This document shows, in pieces, positions 46,404 through 56,415 of a stretch of DNA of 59,971 bases; positions within the stretch are counted from its first letter, which is position 1, and each line of letters starts with the position of its first letter. A model generated the notes under the pieces. The model saw only the letters and a program-made list of their open reading frames with translations, searched no databases and was not told the DNA's origin. Source of the stretch: Pyrenochaeta sp. MPI-SDFR-AT-0127 (taxonomy: Eukaryota > Ascomycota > Dothideomycetes > Pleosporales > Cucurbitariaceae); NCBI GenBank assembly GCA_020747015.1, contig JAGTJM010000117.1:1-59971 (forward strand). The letters run 5' to 3'. The translations under genes were made by a program, and so were the position numbers.

Positions 46404-47221
46404 CTAACGTATCGTGTCCGCCTCTGAAGAAGCTTTTAACCAGGAATTCCTTGCCAGTAGTTCTTTGAACCACTTGGCGATATTTGGGTACTTCACGAAT
46501 ATTTCATTCCATTTACCAGACTTCATAGCTGCTCCGTTGGGCCACTGAAACAAGTCCGCCAGAGTAATGTCATCACCAGCAAGATACCTCTGCCTAGCTA
46601 GTATCTTCTCGTACACACCTAAAGCTGCATCAGAGTTTTGCTCTGCTTACGCCACCCGCGCCATATCTGGCTCGCTTAAACCCTTCATTCTGTCGTACTG
46701 CTTAATAGACGGAATATAATGCAAGAAATACATTGGTATTAGTCAGGTGTACATACGGTTTGATGTAAAGCTCGGTTCCGATTGTCTCGGCGCCATCGGC
46801 AAAGTAGCTTTGCTCTATGGAACAAGCTTGTTCAAAGCGACTATAAGCCGCGAGATCGCCATCTGGGATCGATTATGTGCCAGATGGGGTACTTCCTAAG
46901 AGACAACAGAGTTAGCTGGTCGCGTAGTCTGCATGATTTCCCGACCAGGGTGTATGAAGCCTCCATAGGACTGCACTTCGAGAGAGATTTGGCGTGCTTA
47001 GCGGGCAAGATACTCGCAAATAGCTCGGCTCTCATCATGATGGACCCATCATCGTCCAAAATGGGCACTTTGCCGAATGGCTGGAGCTGCTTAAAGTCCT
47101 CACGCTTCAGTTCACCCTTCTTAATATCAACTCGGATGAGTTCGTAACGCAACTGTTTCTCGAAGATTGTAGTTAGGTCGCGGGAGGTGGACATAGCAGA
47201 GCCGTAGAGTTTGAGAACCAT
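46404..47221 (-). pseudogene. glutathione S-transferase pseudogene
   Basis: ATG 47221 begins MVLKLYGSAMSTS, followed by QPFGKVPILDDDGSIMM, the thioredoxin-fold part of a GST including the cis-Pro region. One base is missing near 47034; beyond it, in the next frame, SRAICEYLAR runs into a stop. Another frame around 46870-46760 gives AAYSRFEQACSIEQSYF, and the last part (46616-46404) gives YEKILARQRYLAGDDITLADLF … YPNIAKWFKELLARNSW, the helical C-terminal domain. Order and spacing are those of fungal GSTs, but the frame changes and stops mean no intact enzyme is made. It lies between the PKS and SDR fragments. Confidence 0.75.
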
Positions 47222-48729
47222 CTTGGTTATGATTGCTGGCCGATGTAGGTACAACTTAATGGGTATGCTACTGTTCAGTATGGTCTTACCGTATCGAAGG
47301 CAATGTTGCTACTATCACGTTCGTCTCTCTGGCAATTTTCATTGGCGTCATGTTGTTGCGAAGCTGAGGCACATAGCGTCTTCCATCTGCCAAGACTTGG
47401 CGTAAGCACTGGTGAGATTCAAAGGCCTGGATGCAAAGGGAGAATACATAGACATTTAGTTGGATATCTCTCTCCTCTCAAGCATATCGCGAAGTCATTT
47501 CCTTTGAGCACCTCTCTACATTATGCTATTCTTCATTAAACGAAGACTGCATGATCTATCCGTGTACCTAGGGAGTGTGCTACTCCTACGATGCCTACGT
47601 ATCGTTTGGCTTGCATGCATTAGGAGGAAGAATGCTATTAATAATTCGATCTCAATATTTTATAGAACCTAGTACAGTAGTTACCGAGAACTACAAACAT
47701 TTCTGGTAGCTGTTTATAAGTTGAAGGACTGTATGTGATGCGAATGCCTGCGCAAATCTAACGCGAATCTAACCTGTAACAGTATGTCAACGGCTAATTT
47801 GACTGTTTTCACTGAGGTTGATCTGAGAATTCCTAGCCCATGCCTTTTCCGCCTGGCGCCATTAATCAGATAACAAAAATAATGCGTAAGGGTCTGAGTT
47901 CGTTATCTTTAAGCATGATCCACAATCTACGGTAGTGCTGATATAGGATGAGATGAGATGATATGATGCTACGAACTAGCCGACGGCTAGCGATATGGCT
48001 GGCTGATATTTGCTCATGGCAGAGTGGCATGGGAGGGAATGGGTTGGGCTGCATGTTGCTGATGCCGCTACTGGGATCTACCACCAGACATTAGCCGAGT
48101 AGGCGCTATAGAGCAGAGAGATGTCAATAGACGGAACGGAGCAGGGCATGCACGACTCGGACAGAGCAGTTCCTAGACTGTACCCTTTGTCTGCATTGCG
48201 CAACGGGTGCTGAATGTAACAACAGTCGAACCACGCTTTATTTTCCTAGTAACAATTGTACCAGCGCGGATACACTATCGATACACTGTCCAACACTCGG
48301 GATGTGTATTGGAGCCGCAATATTCTACCTGTATAGAGTAATAGTAGACAAATCAGGAATTAGAGTACTTCCCTGCTTTGTTATACCATAATCGCATGTT
48401 ATGCACGCTGTCACAACTTCAAGTCCCTGATAATTCTTCGAAATTTTGCCAATACCATCCCGACCACCAAAGAGTAAGCCTCGCTACCCCGTCCCTAACT
48501 ACAGTTTTCATTCCTAAAACTCCTTTCTATTACACGAATTACTCCAGTCGAGGAAATTGTCCTGCGTCCGTCCCTAATCCATATGATATCGGCATCAACT
48601 CATGTCTGATACCGACCTCAAGAGCTGGTTTCGGAGATGCCCCGTTCTGGGCCTAACAGAGGCCATTGAAAGCAATGAGATCTCGACCATTAAATCTGCA
48701 ACTTGCAAACCAGCATCATCTTCTCCATT
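47222..48729. other. intergenic, no recognisable gene
   Basis: No coding frame with a known motif, no repeats seen. Confidence 0.45.
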
Positions 48730-48960
48730 ATGTCACTAATCTACAATCACGGGCGCATTGACCGCAAAGTCGCCCTCGTAGCCGGCAGCCGCGGCATCGG
48801 CGCAGCGATCGTCACACAGCTCGGCCTTCATGGGGCAAAGGTTGTCGTCAACTACGCCAACTCCTCCTCACGCGCAGAAAATTCGTCAATATCATCAAGT
48901 CCTTCGACATAGCGCATAAACGAGTCGAACACTTTAACACTCTAGGATACGCATGGCCGG
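48730..48960 (+). pseudogene. N-terminal fragment of a naphthol-reductase-like SDR
   Basis: Starts well at ATG 48730: MSLIYNHGRIDRKVALVAGSRGIGAAI, then GLHGAKVVVNYANSSSRAE. This is the cofactor-binding start of the tetrahydroxynaphthalene/versicolorin reductase group. A frameshift follows; the next frame reads FVNIIKSFDIAHKRVEHFNTL, resembling later SDR segments brought together by an internal deletion. The catalytic Ser-Tyr-Lys part is absent. It is a dead fragment. Enzymes of this group normally work with non-reducing polyketide synthases, consistent with the neighbouring ACP relic. Confidence 0.72.
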
Positions 48961-49534
48961 TTAGATGCATAATAGTGGTATATATAGTACTTATTCTGTT
49001 CAAGACGATCACCTCATTGACTGTATTCGTCAACCTATTACCGGAGCAAAATTTTAATGAGCGCTTGATATAATGCTGCTCGTATTTCGAATCAACGTCG
49101 ACATAGGAACGCAAGACTGCAAGATTTGAAAGCAGATGCTATATCTAGATGGTCGGATAGTTTGGGCTCGCCTTGCAATCGCCTTTGCAAGGCGAGCCGT
49201 AGGTAGTTGTAAACACATAACGTCGCAGGCGCGGACCGGAGCTAAATAACGATAATCTCCACATTCCAGCTAGCCCAACCAAGGTCACACCGCTGGACCC
49301 TGGACAGCCTAACCATCATAATTTTCATGTGTTTCAAAGTCCGGCACAAAAACAAAGGTAAGTATACCGTACATCAACTTCAACAATATGTTGCTATCCT
49401 TACCACTTTTACAATGTTTCGTGTTTGTTCTCTAAGTTAGATGCTCATAGGCGTTTATTCAGCCTCGCGTCGGAGTCGCCGTTGATCCCAGGTACTAGTC
49501 AGTACGTGAGAGAGATGCTACATTAATCGACGCC
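48961..49534. other. intergenic, no recognisable gene
   Basis: Contains a small palindrome-like CTCGCCTTGCAA/TTGCAAGGCGAG near 49168-49195, which could form a hairpin. Nothing else seen. Confidence 0.4.
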
Positions 49535-49738
49535 TCATCGGGTGGTGGCGTAACTAGCTTCAAACATAGAAACTTCACTGAGGTTAGCACTTGAACATAT
49601 GACGTTTTGGTCACTGCTAGGCTTACTAGAACCCTGGCAACTCAGCCCACTTTCACCACCACATGTAGCATCCTGAGTTACAGCAGCTAAAGCCACAAAG
49701 GGCGAAAGCGAGAGCAGGAATAGACTTGAAGAGCGCAT
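49535..49738 (-). pseudogene. signal peptide plus half a CBM18 module, detached and inverted
   Basis: ATG 49738 begins a clear signal peptide (MRSSSLFLLSLSPFVALAAV) followed by the first half of a hevein-type module, TCGGESGLSCQGS. The expected continuation (aromatic-Gly-x-Cys-Cys-Ser) is missing; the frame runs on as unrelated residues to 49535. The missing half, starting with a WGNCCSQYGW string, is found on the plus strand at 50135. Reversing the segment 49627-50132 would bring the two halves together in frame. An alternative 49-nt intron (GTAAGC…CTCAG) does not restore the module. It is best read as the displaced 5' end of the neighbouring gene. Confidence 0.6.
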
Positions 49739-50120
49739 GCTGCCCGACCAGTATTACCAAAACGACAGTGGGAGACAAAAACCAGAGCGAACGACTAAGC
49801 TGCAAAAACGAGAACGACGGGCTAAGTACCGTCGATACAAATACTAGAAACTCCCTGCTGCGAACATCCTTCCAGCAGAAAGGGCAGAAGTGGTTAGCGC
49901 ATCGCCAAACTATCCCATCTTCAGCCGTTGCTCCTCAGCAGTGCCGGAAGATAGTCAAGGACATGAGCGACTTTCTGGCAGCTATTCTCAGAACAGCGCA
50001 TGATTTCGCACATCTAGATGCGCGATGTGGAGTTGGCGAGGCTGCCTAGGGTGCCAAGCAAACGAGGACGCGACGAGGCGCGCTGGACCCTCCTGCGCTA
50101 GACCTATCCCAGCCACGCAT

Positions 50121-50868
50121 TTCATCGACAAGGATGGGGTAACTGCTGTTCCCAGTACGGCTGGTAAGATCCGTTGCTCCTCTGTTCAGAAGTTGTACTA
50201 ACATCCATGTTCAGGTGTGGTAAAACCACTGCATACTGCGGACATGGATGTCAAAAGGGTTTTGGGAAATGCAACCCAGTTGCTCCTTCCATTAAACCTA
50301 GCTCCTCGACTGGATTCCGCACCTCTACCTCGACCGAGGTTTCCTCAGTTTCCTCAGCCAGACCCTCACCAACTCAACCGGTTTCCGCAAACGCGCGATG
50401 CGGACCTTCATATGGTGGCAGGACATGCCTCGGCAGTAAATGGGGCAGCTGCTGCAGTCAATAGTAAGTAAGTCATCCGTCGTTCAGCACTGCAAATATA
50501 GTAGCATAACTAACACTGCTATAGCTCCTACTGCGGCTTAACGAATGGTTCGTGATAGAAGCATTATCCTTCAATTGTACTAAGAACATTAGATTACTGC
50601 GCAGCCGATACGTGCTAAATGGGTTACGGTCTTTGCAACATCGTTACCTCGTCCAGCAGCCGTCCGCTTTCATCTTTGACTAGTACCTTAAAGAGTTCGA
50701 CCACAGTGTCCAGCTCTCTTTATTCGTCCATTTCGTCGAATCAGCAACCCTCTAGCTCTTCTTTGTCCGGCTTTAGTTCAACCTCCACATTGACAACTAT
50801 ATCTTCTAGTTCCGCCACTCTAAGTGTTACAAGCAGTCCGGTTGTATCCTTATCATCTACAGTACCGC

Positions 50869-50899
<31 letters not shown>

Positions 50900-51833
50900 T
50901 GCTCAAAGAGCATGTGCGACCACCGTTAGTACATGCCAAACTGGCCCGATAGCGGAAAGCTGCAACGCCGTTAATAATGGTCGATGCATTAGCGGCTACG
51001 TTGGTTACTGTTCAACACAGACTCGGAGTAGAACTCTTATTCGTTCTCTGGGAATCCAGGCCACTGATGTTAATGCTTGTGCCGTTGCTTGTAATGGAGC
51101 AACAGATTGCATTGGCTTCGTTTATTCTCTAACAGGGCCTGTCGACAAAATTTCTCACTTGTACAGCGGCTTTAGTGAAGGGGTTTTTGCCAGCTTTGTC
51201 TATACATATTTCAAGGCTTGCGTACAAAGCACGCCTGTCGTATCCTCGGCTTCAACTTCACTATCAAGCTCTTCCAGCACCGCGGCAATTTCAAGCTCGT
51301 CGAGCACAGTTTCCTCCACCGCTTCATCATCACAAGCTTCTTCCAGCGCCACACCTTCACCGTCGAGTTCTGATACTTCGCCTTCAGTAGCATCAAGCAC
51401 GCATACTCCAAGCGCGTCACCTTCGCCATTGTCGAGCTCCGAACCCGTATCTTCAGTGCCTTCCAGTACACCAACACCAAGTCCATCCGCAACTCCAACT
51501 CCCAGCGAGAGCCCTAGCCCAATAGCATCAAGCACACCCTCCCCTAGCGGCACACCGCCCGTAACTTGTGTTGGCACACCTGGCACCACCAAAACCGGGC
51601 AACTCTATGGGCTGGCAACCGCACCCAACGCCCAAGCCTGCAGTACATTGTGCGCAACCTATTCCAGCGGCGGGCGAACATGCCGGGCCTTTGGTTTCTG
51701 GACGAACCGCGCTGTTAACAATTGTGTTATAGCAATAGGCAACCCTCCTCCTACATTTGAGCAAGCCTTTACGCCGCTGTCCGGCGCCGCTCAACTATGG
51801 TTTGATAATACTAAGATATGTACTTATCTATAA
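50121..51833 (+). pseudogene. CBM18 chitin-binding protein with apple-like modules, lacking its start and carrying a nonsense codon
   Basis: The readable part begins mid-module at 50135 (WGNCCSQYGW), spliced over 50164-50214 to CGKTTAYCGHGCQKGFGKCN. A second CBM18 follows (NARCGPS … CLGSKWGSCCSQ), with introns 50464-50524 and 50548-50592 leading to YSYCGLTNDYCAADTC. There a TAA at 50616-50618 replaces the Gln codon expected before MGYGLCN. The remaining 404 codons are open: a Ser-rich linker with a (TCA)n run near 50870, a Cys-rich apple/PAN-like module (~50910-51225), a long Ser/Pro linker, and a last Cys module ending at 51833. Intact relatives are secreted cell-wall or effector-type chitin binders. 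Confidence 0.75.
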
Positions 51834-53060
51834 TAGGGTTATAATACCTAAATATAGATCTTTCTAGCTCACTGAAGGACGTAGAGCTTTAGCTATCTCA
51901 TACGCTGGGAACGGATGTATAAAGTACTAAAATGTCGTTTCTTTTTATTATTTGAAGGATAGGGAATGACTAATTATTCTAAATTAAGCATTCGCAAGAG
52001 CGATAGAGACGCCATATCTAGAAAGCGGACAGGACCTGGATGGTTTTTCTTACTGAGAAGACAGAGTAAATATCTGAAACGTTGGACTCTTGCTATTCAT
52101 GAATCAATAATCGGGCCCATTAAACGAGTACGCTGCTGGTAGTGATTTTTCTCTTGTAATAGTGTATGGCACTAGATGGCGGGTTGGTAGCATTTATTCG
52201 TCGTGTGACTAGATCCAATAATGGGCTCAGACGAGTTGCTAACGATGGCTCTTGTGGCCATCGCTCAGCTACACACCACTCAATGGGATGAAGCAAGGGG
52301 AAACAAGAGCAGTTCCCAGCTTAAGCGGATGCGGTAAGTAGATCAATAAGAACACCGCGCCACTGATTCCTGCCTCAGCGCCCTACCTGACCTTCCCAAT
52401 CCCTTTCCTCGAAGGCACTTTGCGGGGGTTATTAGAGTGGTGGACTATTTCGATAATCGAGTAAAATGGACAAAGCGCTTCATTTAAGAGATGAAAGTAT
52501 CAGGAGCTTGGCTGATAGGTCATGCTTGGAGTAGCATCCGGCTTGCCAGACCGTTTCGAGCTTTATAGTAAGAGCTTCATAGTAAGAGCTTCATAGTAAG
52601 CTACCTTCTTCTTATTTGCCTGGCTACTGAACCGAAATAAGCACATGCAGAGACAAAAACTGTACTAGCGGCACTACAAGAGTAAAAATCAGAGTTATGG
52701 CAATGCGCGGTAATGTTCAATTGGAGTTTGTTAGTCATTCTTACAAAGGCTTCATTGCAGCCAATCGTGCTTTATGGCGATGGTTGTAAGTATCTTCAGA
52801 TATCATCATGTAACCATCGAATAAATGCTTATCAGTAGGGTTGCATTGTTCCGCCTATATGAAATCACCCAATAATAATATCTACTGGCCAATGTTCACA
52901 CCTGTCGCACGAGCATACTCAGCGAGTTTCGCCAAAACCGAGTGCCCCGATACCCGGCGCAACCGCGGGGAGGCTGAGCAGCACAGCCCCGTGGCACGAG
53001 GTTCAAAGAACATCGATTCGCACCGCCCGCTTATGCTCTTCTACACCTCAATGAAGGGTC
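51834..53060. other. intergenic region with a short tandem repeat
   Basis: No gene recognised. A frame at 52841-53176 overlaps the start of the next gene in another phase and is probably not coding. See the separate repeat entry. Confidence 0.45.
52565..52600. repeat. 14-nt tandem repeat, about 2.6 copies
   Basis: Unit ATAGTAAGAGCTTC repeated at 52565, 52579 and, partially, 52593. No gene is affected. Confidence 0.85.
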
Positions 53061-55136
53061 ATGGACCGAACTTGGAAATGGACAATTCTTGCCTGCGCGA
53101 TTCTGGCTACCATCATCTGTATTCTCAATATCAGCGTCGCGATATGGGCAACATCTCGCAAGCAACGTACAGATGAAGGCAACTATGTTATTAAGTCTGG
53201 CTCGTGTCACTCAGTTTCACGGTCGAATATCATTATTCATCTATTCATCAATATCCTCTCGATGCTACTACTTGCATCTTCAAATTTCTGTATGCAAGTT
53301 GCTATCGCACCCACACGAGCTGAAGTAGATCTAGCGCACGCACGGCGAAAATGGCTCGATATTGGCACTCCATCGTTGGGCAACTTGCGGCACGTTTCTA
53401 GATCCAGGGTAATATGTTGGATTCTGCTTTCAATCAGCTCTATCCCTCTACATTTAGTGTACAATAGTACGGTCTTTGCAACGTCCGTTGTGACCGAGTA
53501 CCTTGTCACCGAAATGGATGCTTCTTATCTCCGGACTGGATCGCAAACCCGCCTCGAGAATGCTACATCTCTACATGCTGGGGGAAATTTTCGGCCGGGC
53601 CAGGACCCTAACGACATCACTAGGACGTTTGAGAAAATACTGTCCGAGTCAATCAGTTGGACCAATCTTACTGTAGAAGAGTGTGCGAAAGCTTACTCGC
53701 CATCATTAATCACCTCACATCGTACATTAGTGCTCGTCGTTGAGCCATCAACCACGCAACGGCAGCTTCCAGGCATCTGGAGGGTGGTGGGCACACCCAC
53801 CTGGATGTGTGACGATCCTCCTGACGTACTTGCACCAGACCGACTTGACGCGAATGGCACTCCAGGATTTCCCTGCGAACCCACGAGAGCAGAATTCGGA
53901 CTACGCACGGATGATCAAAGAACACCAGGCAGGACAATGTACTGCCTTTCTGAACCTTTCGAGCAGAACTGTACGCTCGAGGTCAGTCTCGCACTGTTGA
54001 TCACAACGATCCTCGCAAATGCAGCTAAAGCAGCTACCATGCTTTATCTCCTCTTAGTCATGAAGGCTACCACGTTGGCAAATATATGCGACGCATTGCA
54101 GTCGTTCCTGGAGAGAGCTGAGGAGCATACCAGAGGTCTTAGTGCATGGGATGCCAAAGAGATCAAAGAATTGTGGTATGCTCCAATTGGAAATAGACCT
54201 GCTCCCATCACGTGGACTCCGCGCTCACACCGTCGACTCAATGCCGTTTCTGGTGTTCGGCTTTACGTCACATTTAGCCTGTTCTTCGTGGCCTTGGCTA
54301 GCATTGGGGTGCTCTTCGGAATGGCGGTTCGTGCGGATGCAGCTCGTGGTGTCCTCCATAAATCGCTTTCGTCGAGTGGAATCCTCAGCAAAGATGTCTT
54401 CGCTATCATTGGTTTTGAGGCACTAGCGGGAGCGACCCTTTCTGGTGTTGTATTGCTTGTGAACACACCACAATTGGTACTCTCCACGTTGTACTTCTTC
54501 TTCAATTCACTATGCACTTCCTTTATGGAAGCACAGGAGTGGAATGATTTAGCCTCAGCGCACAAGTTACTCAGAGTATCGTCATCTGTTAGTAAGGCCT
54601 CTAGGTTCTGGCTATCCCTTCCGCCTTTGTATTCCATCTCGCTTATGGTGTTCTCGGCCGTTCTTCACTGGCTCGTCTCGCAAGCTATATTCATGACAAA
54701 GATTCGCTTCCTGAACTTTGCCGGCGGGCCTAGCGAGCGTTTTGGCGGCGGAGAATCTCGGCCAGGCGAACTGCTGGCTGCTAGCTATTCCACTGGCGCT
54801 ATCCTTCTTTGTTTCTTGATGAGCTTCGTCATGGTTTCTGGGCTCTTATTAGTCGGCGCACAGAAGTTACGCAATCAGATGACGCTTGTGAGCAGCTGTA
54901 GCGCTGCAATCGCTGCAGCATGCCATTACGGCATGAACGAGGGGGACGATGCAAACGATAGGTTAGATACGCCTTCGGCTAAACCGATACAATGGGGCGA
55001 TGCTGGCGGATACGTTCCCTTATCGGCGAATGCTGAGCAGACAGAGAGCTCTCAAACTCATGTGGGGATGATAAGAAGCTTGCGACTATCGACCGGAAAC
55101 GTAACGCCTCCCAAGAATGGCCACTTGTATTGGTGA
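53061..55136 (+). CDS. DUF6536-type multipass membrane protein
   Basis: Intronless, 691 aa from ATG 53061. The N-terminal block matches DUF6536: a first membrane helix (WTILACAILATIICILNISVAI), GSC, HLFINILSMLLLASSNFCMQVAIAPTRAEVD, AHARRKWLDIGTPSLGNL, and WILLSISSIPLHLVYNSTVFAT. Four or more further helices follow (for example LALLITTILANAAKAATMLYLL, YVTFSLFFVALASIGVLFG, ALAGATLSGVVLLVN and GAILLCFLMSFVMVSGLLLV). An extracellular or lumenal loop with several Cys lies between. The C-terminus is hydrophilic. The family is widespread in filamentous fungi and its function is not known to me. The gene is intact, in contrast to its neighbours on both sides. Confidence 0.82.
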   Translation: MDRTWKWTILACAILATIICILNISVAIWATSRKQRTDEGNYVIKSGSCHSVSRSNIIIHLFINILSMLLLASSNFCMQVAIAPTRAEVDLAHARRKWLDIGTPSLGNLRHVSRSRVICWILLSISSIPLHLVYNSTVFATSVVTEYLVTEMDASYLRTGSQTRLENATSLHAGGNFRPGQDPNDITRTFEKILSESISWTNLTVEECAKAYSPSLITSHRTLVLVVEPSTTQRQLPGIWRVVGTPTWMCDDPPDVLAPDRLDANGTPGFPCEPTRAEFGLRTDDQRTPGRTMYCLSEPFEQNCTLEVSLALLITTILANAAKAATMLYLLLVMKATTLANICDALQSFLERAEEHTRGLSAWDAKEIKELWYAPIGNRPAPITWTPRSHRRLNAVSGVRLYVTFSLFFVALASIGVLFGMAVRADAARGVLHKSLSSSGILSKDVFAIIGFEALAGATLSGVVLLVNTPQLVLSTLYFFFNSLCTSFMEAQEWNDLASAHKLLRVSSSVSKASRFWLSLPPLYSISLMVFSAVLHWLVSQAIFMTKIRFLNFAGGPSERFGGGESRPGELLAASYSTGAILLCFLMSFVMVSGLLLVGAQKLRNQMTLVSSCSAAIAAACHYGMNEGDDANDRLDTPSAKPIQWGDAGGYVPLSANAEQTESSQTHVGMIRSLRLSTGNVTPPKNGHLYW

Positions 55137-56415
55137 AGAGCATGCATCCTAGAACTCCAGTGTAGCTGAATGGTAAAAGTATTAGGAGCCATACCACGTT
55201 GTTACTACTCATAAGCATCCTTGTACAACTTAACCTACTCATCTCGTATACCGTATGGTAAAGTGATATTGCAGTCTAATGGATTCGATGCCCAAACTGA
55301 TTGTTCATAAGTACAAATTCTGCAACAGAACGTTATAGAGATCATTGCTCATCCTAGGCTTCTTCGGACGCGATCTTGTCCATGTTTGGCTTCAATAGAA
55401 TCTGCCATAGATTCGTACTTACGCTGGTGCTGCTTCTGCATTATAGCGCTGAAGCAGTACGCACACATATATGGTTTCATTTCTTTCATACCTCCTCTTA
55501 CAGACTAAATTTGCGTTTCAAGCGACTAGTAATGCTAATTATAAAGCCCTTGTCGTCTATATTGTACGTGTGCCATGCCTTAATACCATACTAATCAATC
55601 CTAGACTAGAGCGAGTTGAAATAGAGTTTATACTTACCCACAGAGTTAGCAGCATAACGGCTTTAATCCATGCCAGTCTCCCATCATAAGATCAGATGGA
55701 CGTTGTTTCCAGTGATGAAGCGCATGATCTAGCTCTCGGAGAGCTTACCTTTAGTAATATAGGATGCAAATCTTGACTTATATAGCCTGTAAGTACCAAG
55801 TAACGTAATACTAGCTAGTATATATACTTTTCAAGCTCACGCTCTTTATGTGGCGTACGGCTGCTCTGTTATTATGCCCGAGTGTTACGTAAAGCTTAAA
55901 CGCTTAGATGACCTCAGCTTAGAGTATTCTGCCCAACACCATATTTTCTTTCTATTTCTGAGTACGTAGAATGTTCTTCTAGCTTTAAGCAACTGAGATT
56001 TACAAGCGCCAGTTCAATAGCTACCATTGTTGTTGAATTAACGCCGCGAGCTGGTAAAGGCTGAATTGTCGTGGGGTATGCATTACGTGAAGGTATGCAT
56101 CACGCGCACGGACACGGTATCTCTGCCGTTCAACAGTGCTGGATGCTAATTAAGTTGGCGATCTATGCTGGTCTTGCTAGCGCCAAACTTGTTGGTGCAC
56201 TGATCAAGCTCTTCAGGCGAGCATCGCCCTTTATGCTGGCAAAGGCGCAGCGCGCTTCGTCCGGTCATTCTTCGCATGCACTGCCTCCACAGGCTATTCT
56301 TACAATGAACCATCATAATCTCCCTCTGCGTCACTATCAGTGCAGGGTTCAAAAACTCCGATCCTCACCAAACCAACTAAACCGTACCGTGGCCCTCTAG
56401 GCCGTATAAGAAGAG
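55137..56415. other. intergenic, no recognisable gene
   Basis: Frames at 55376-55689 and 56071-56400 show no known motif. The right end should hold the promoter of the next gene. Confidence 0.45.

Noticed and set aside
49577..49627. A 49-nt intron (GTAAGC…CTCAG) completing the minus-strand CBM18 fragment
   Set aside because: Although splice signals look good, the spliced frame does not give the Cys-Cys-Ser continuation of the module; the inversion explanation does.
50869..50900. (TCA)n run as a regulatory repeat
   Set aside because: It encodes serines within the linker of the CBM18 protein.
51200..51592. Acidic 130-codon frame on the minus strand opposite the CBM18 linker
   Set aside because: It is the mirror of the Ser/Pro/Thr-rich linker codons on the plus strand.
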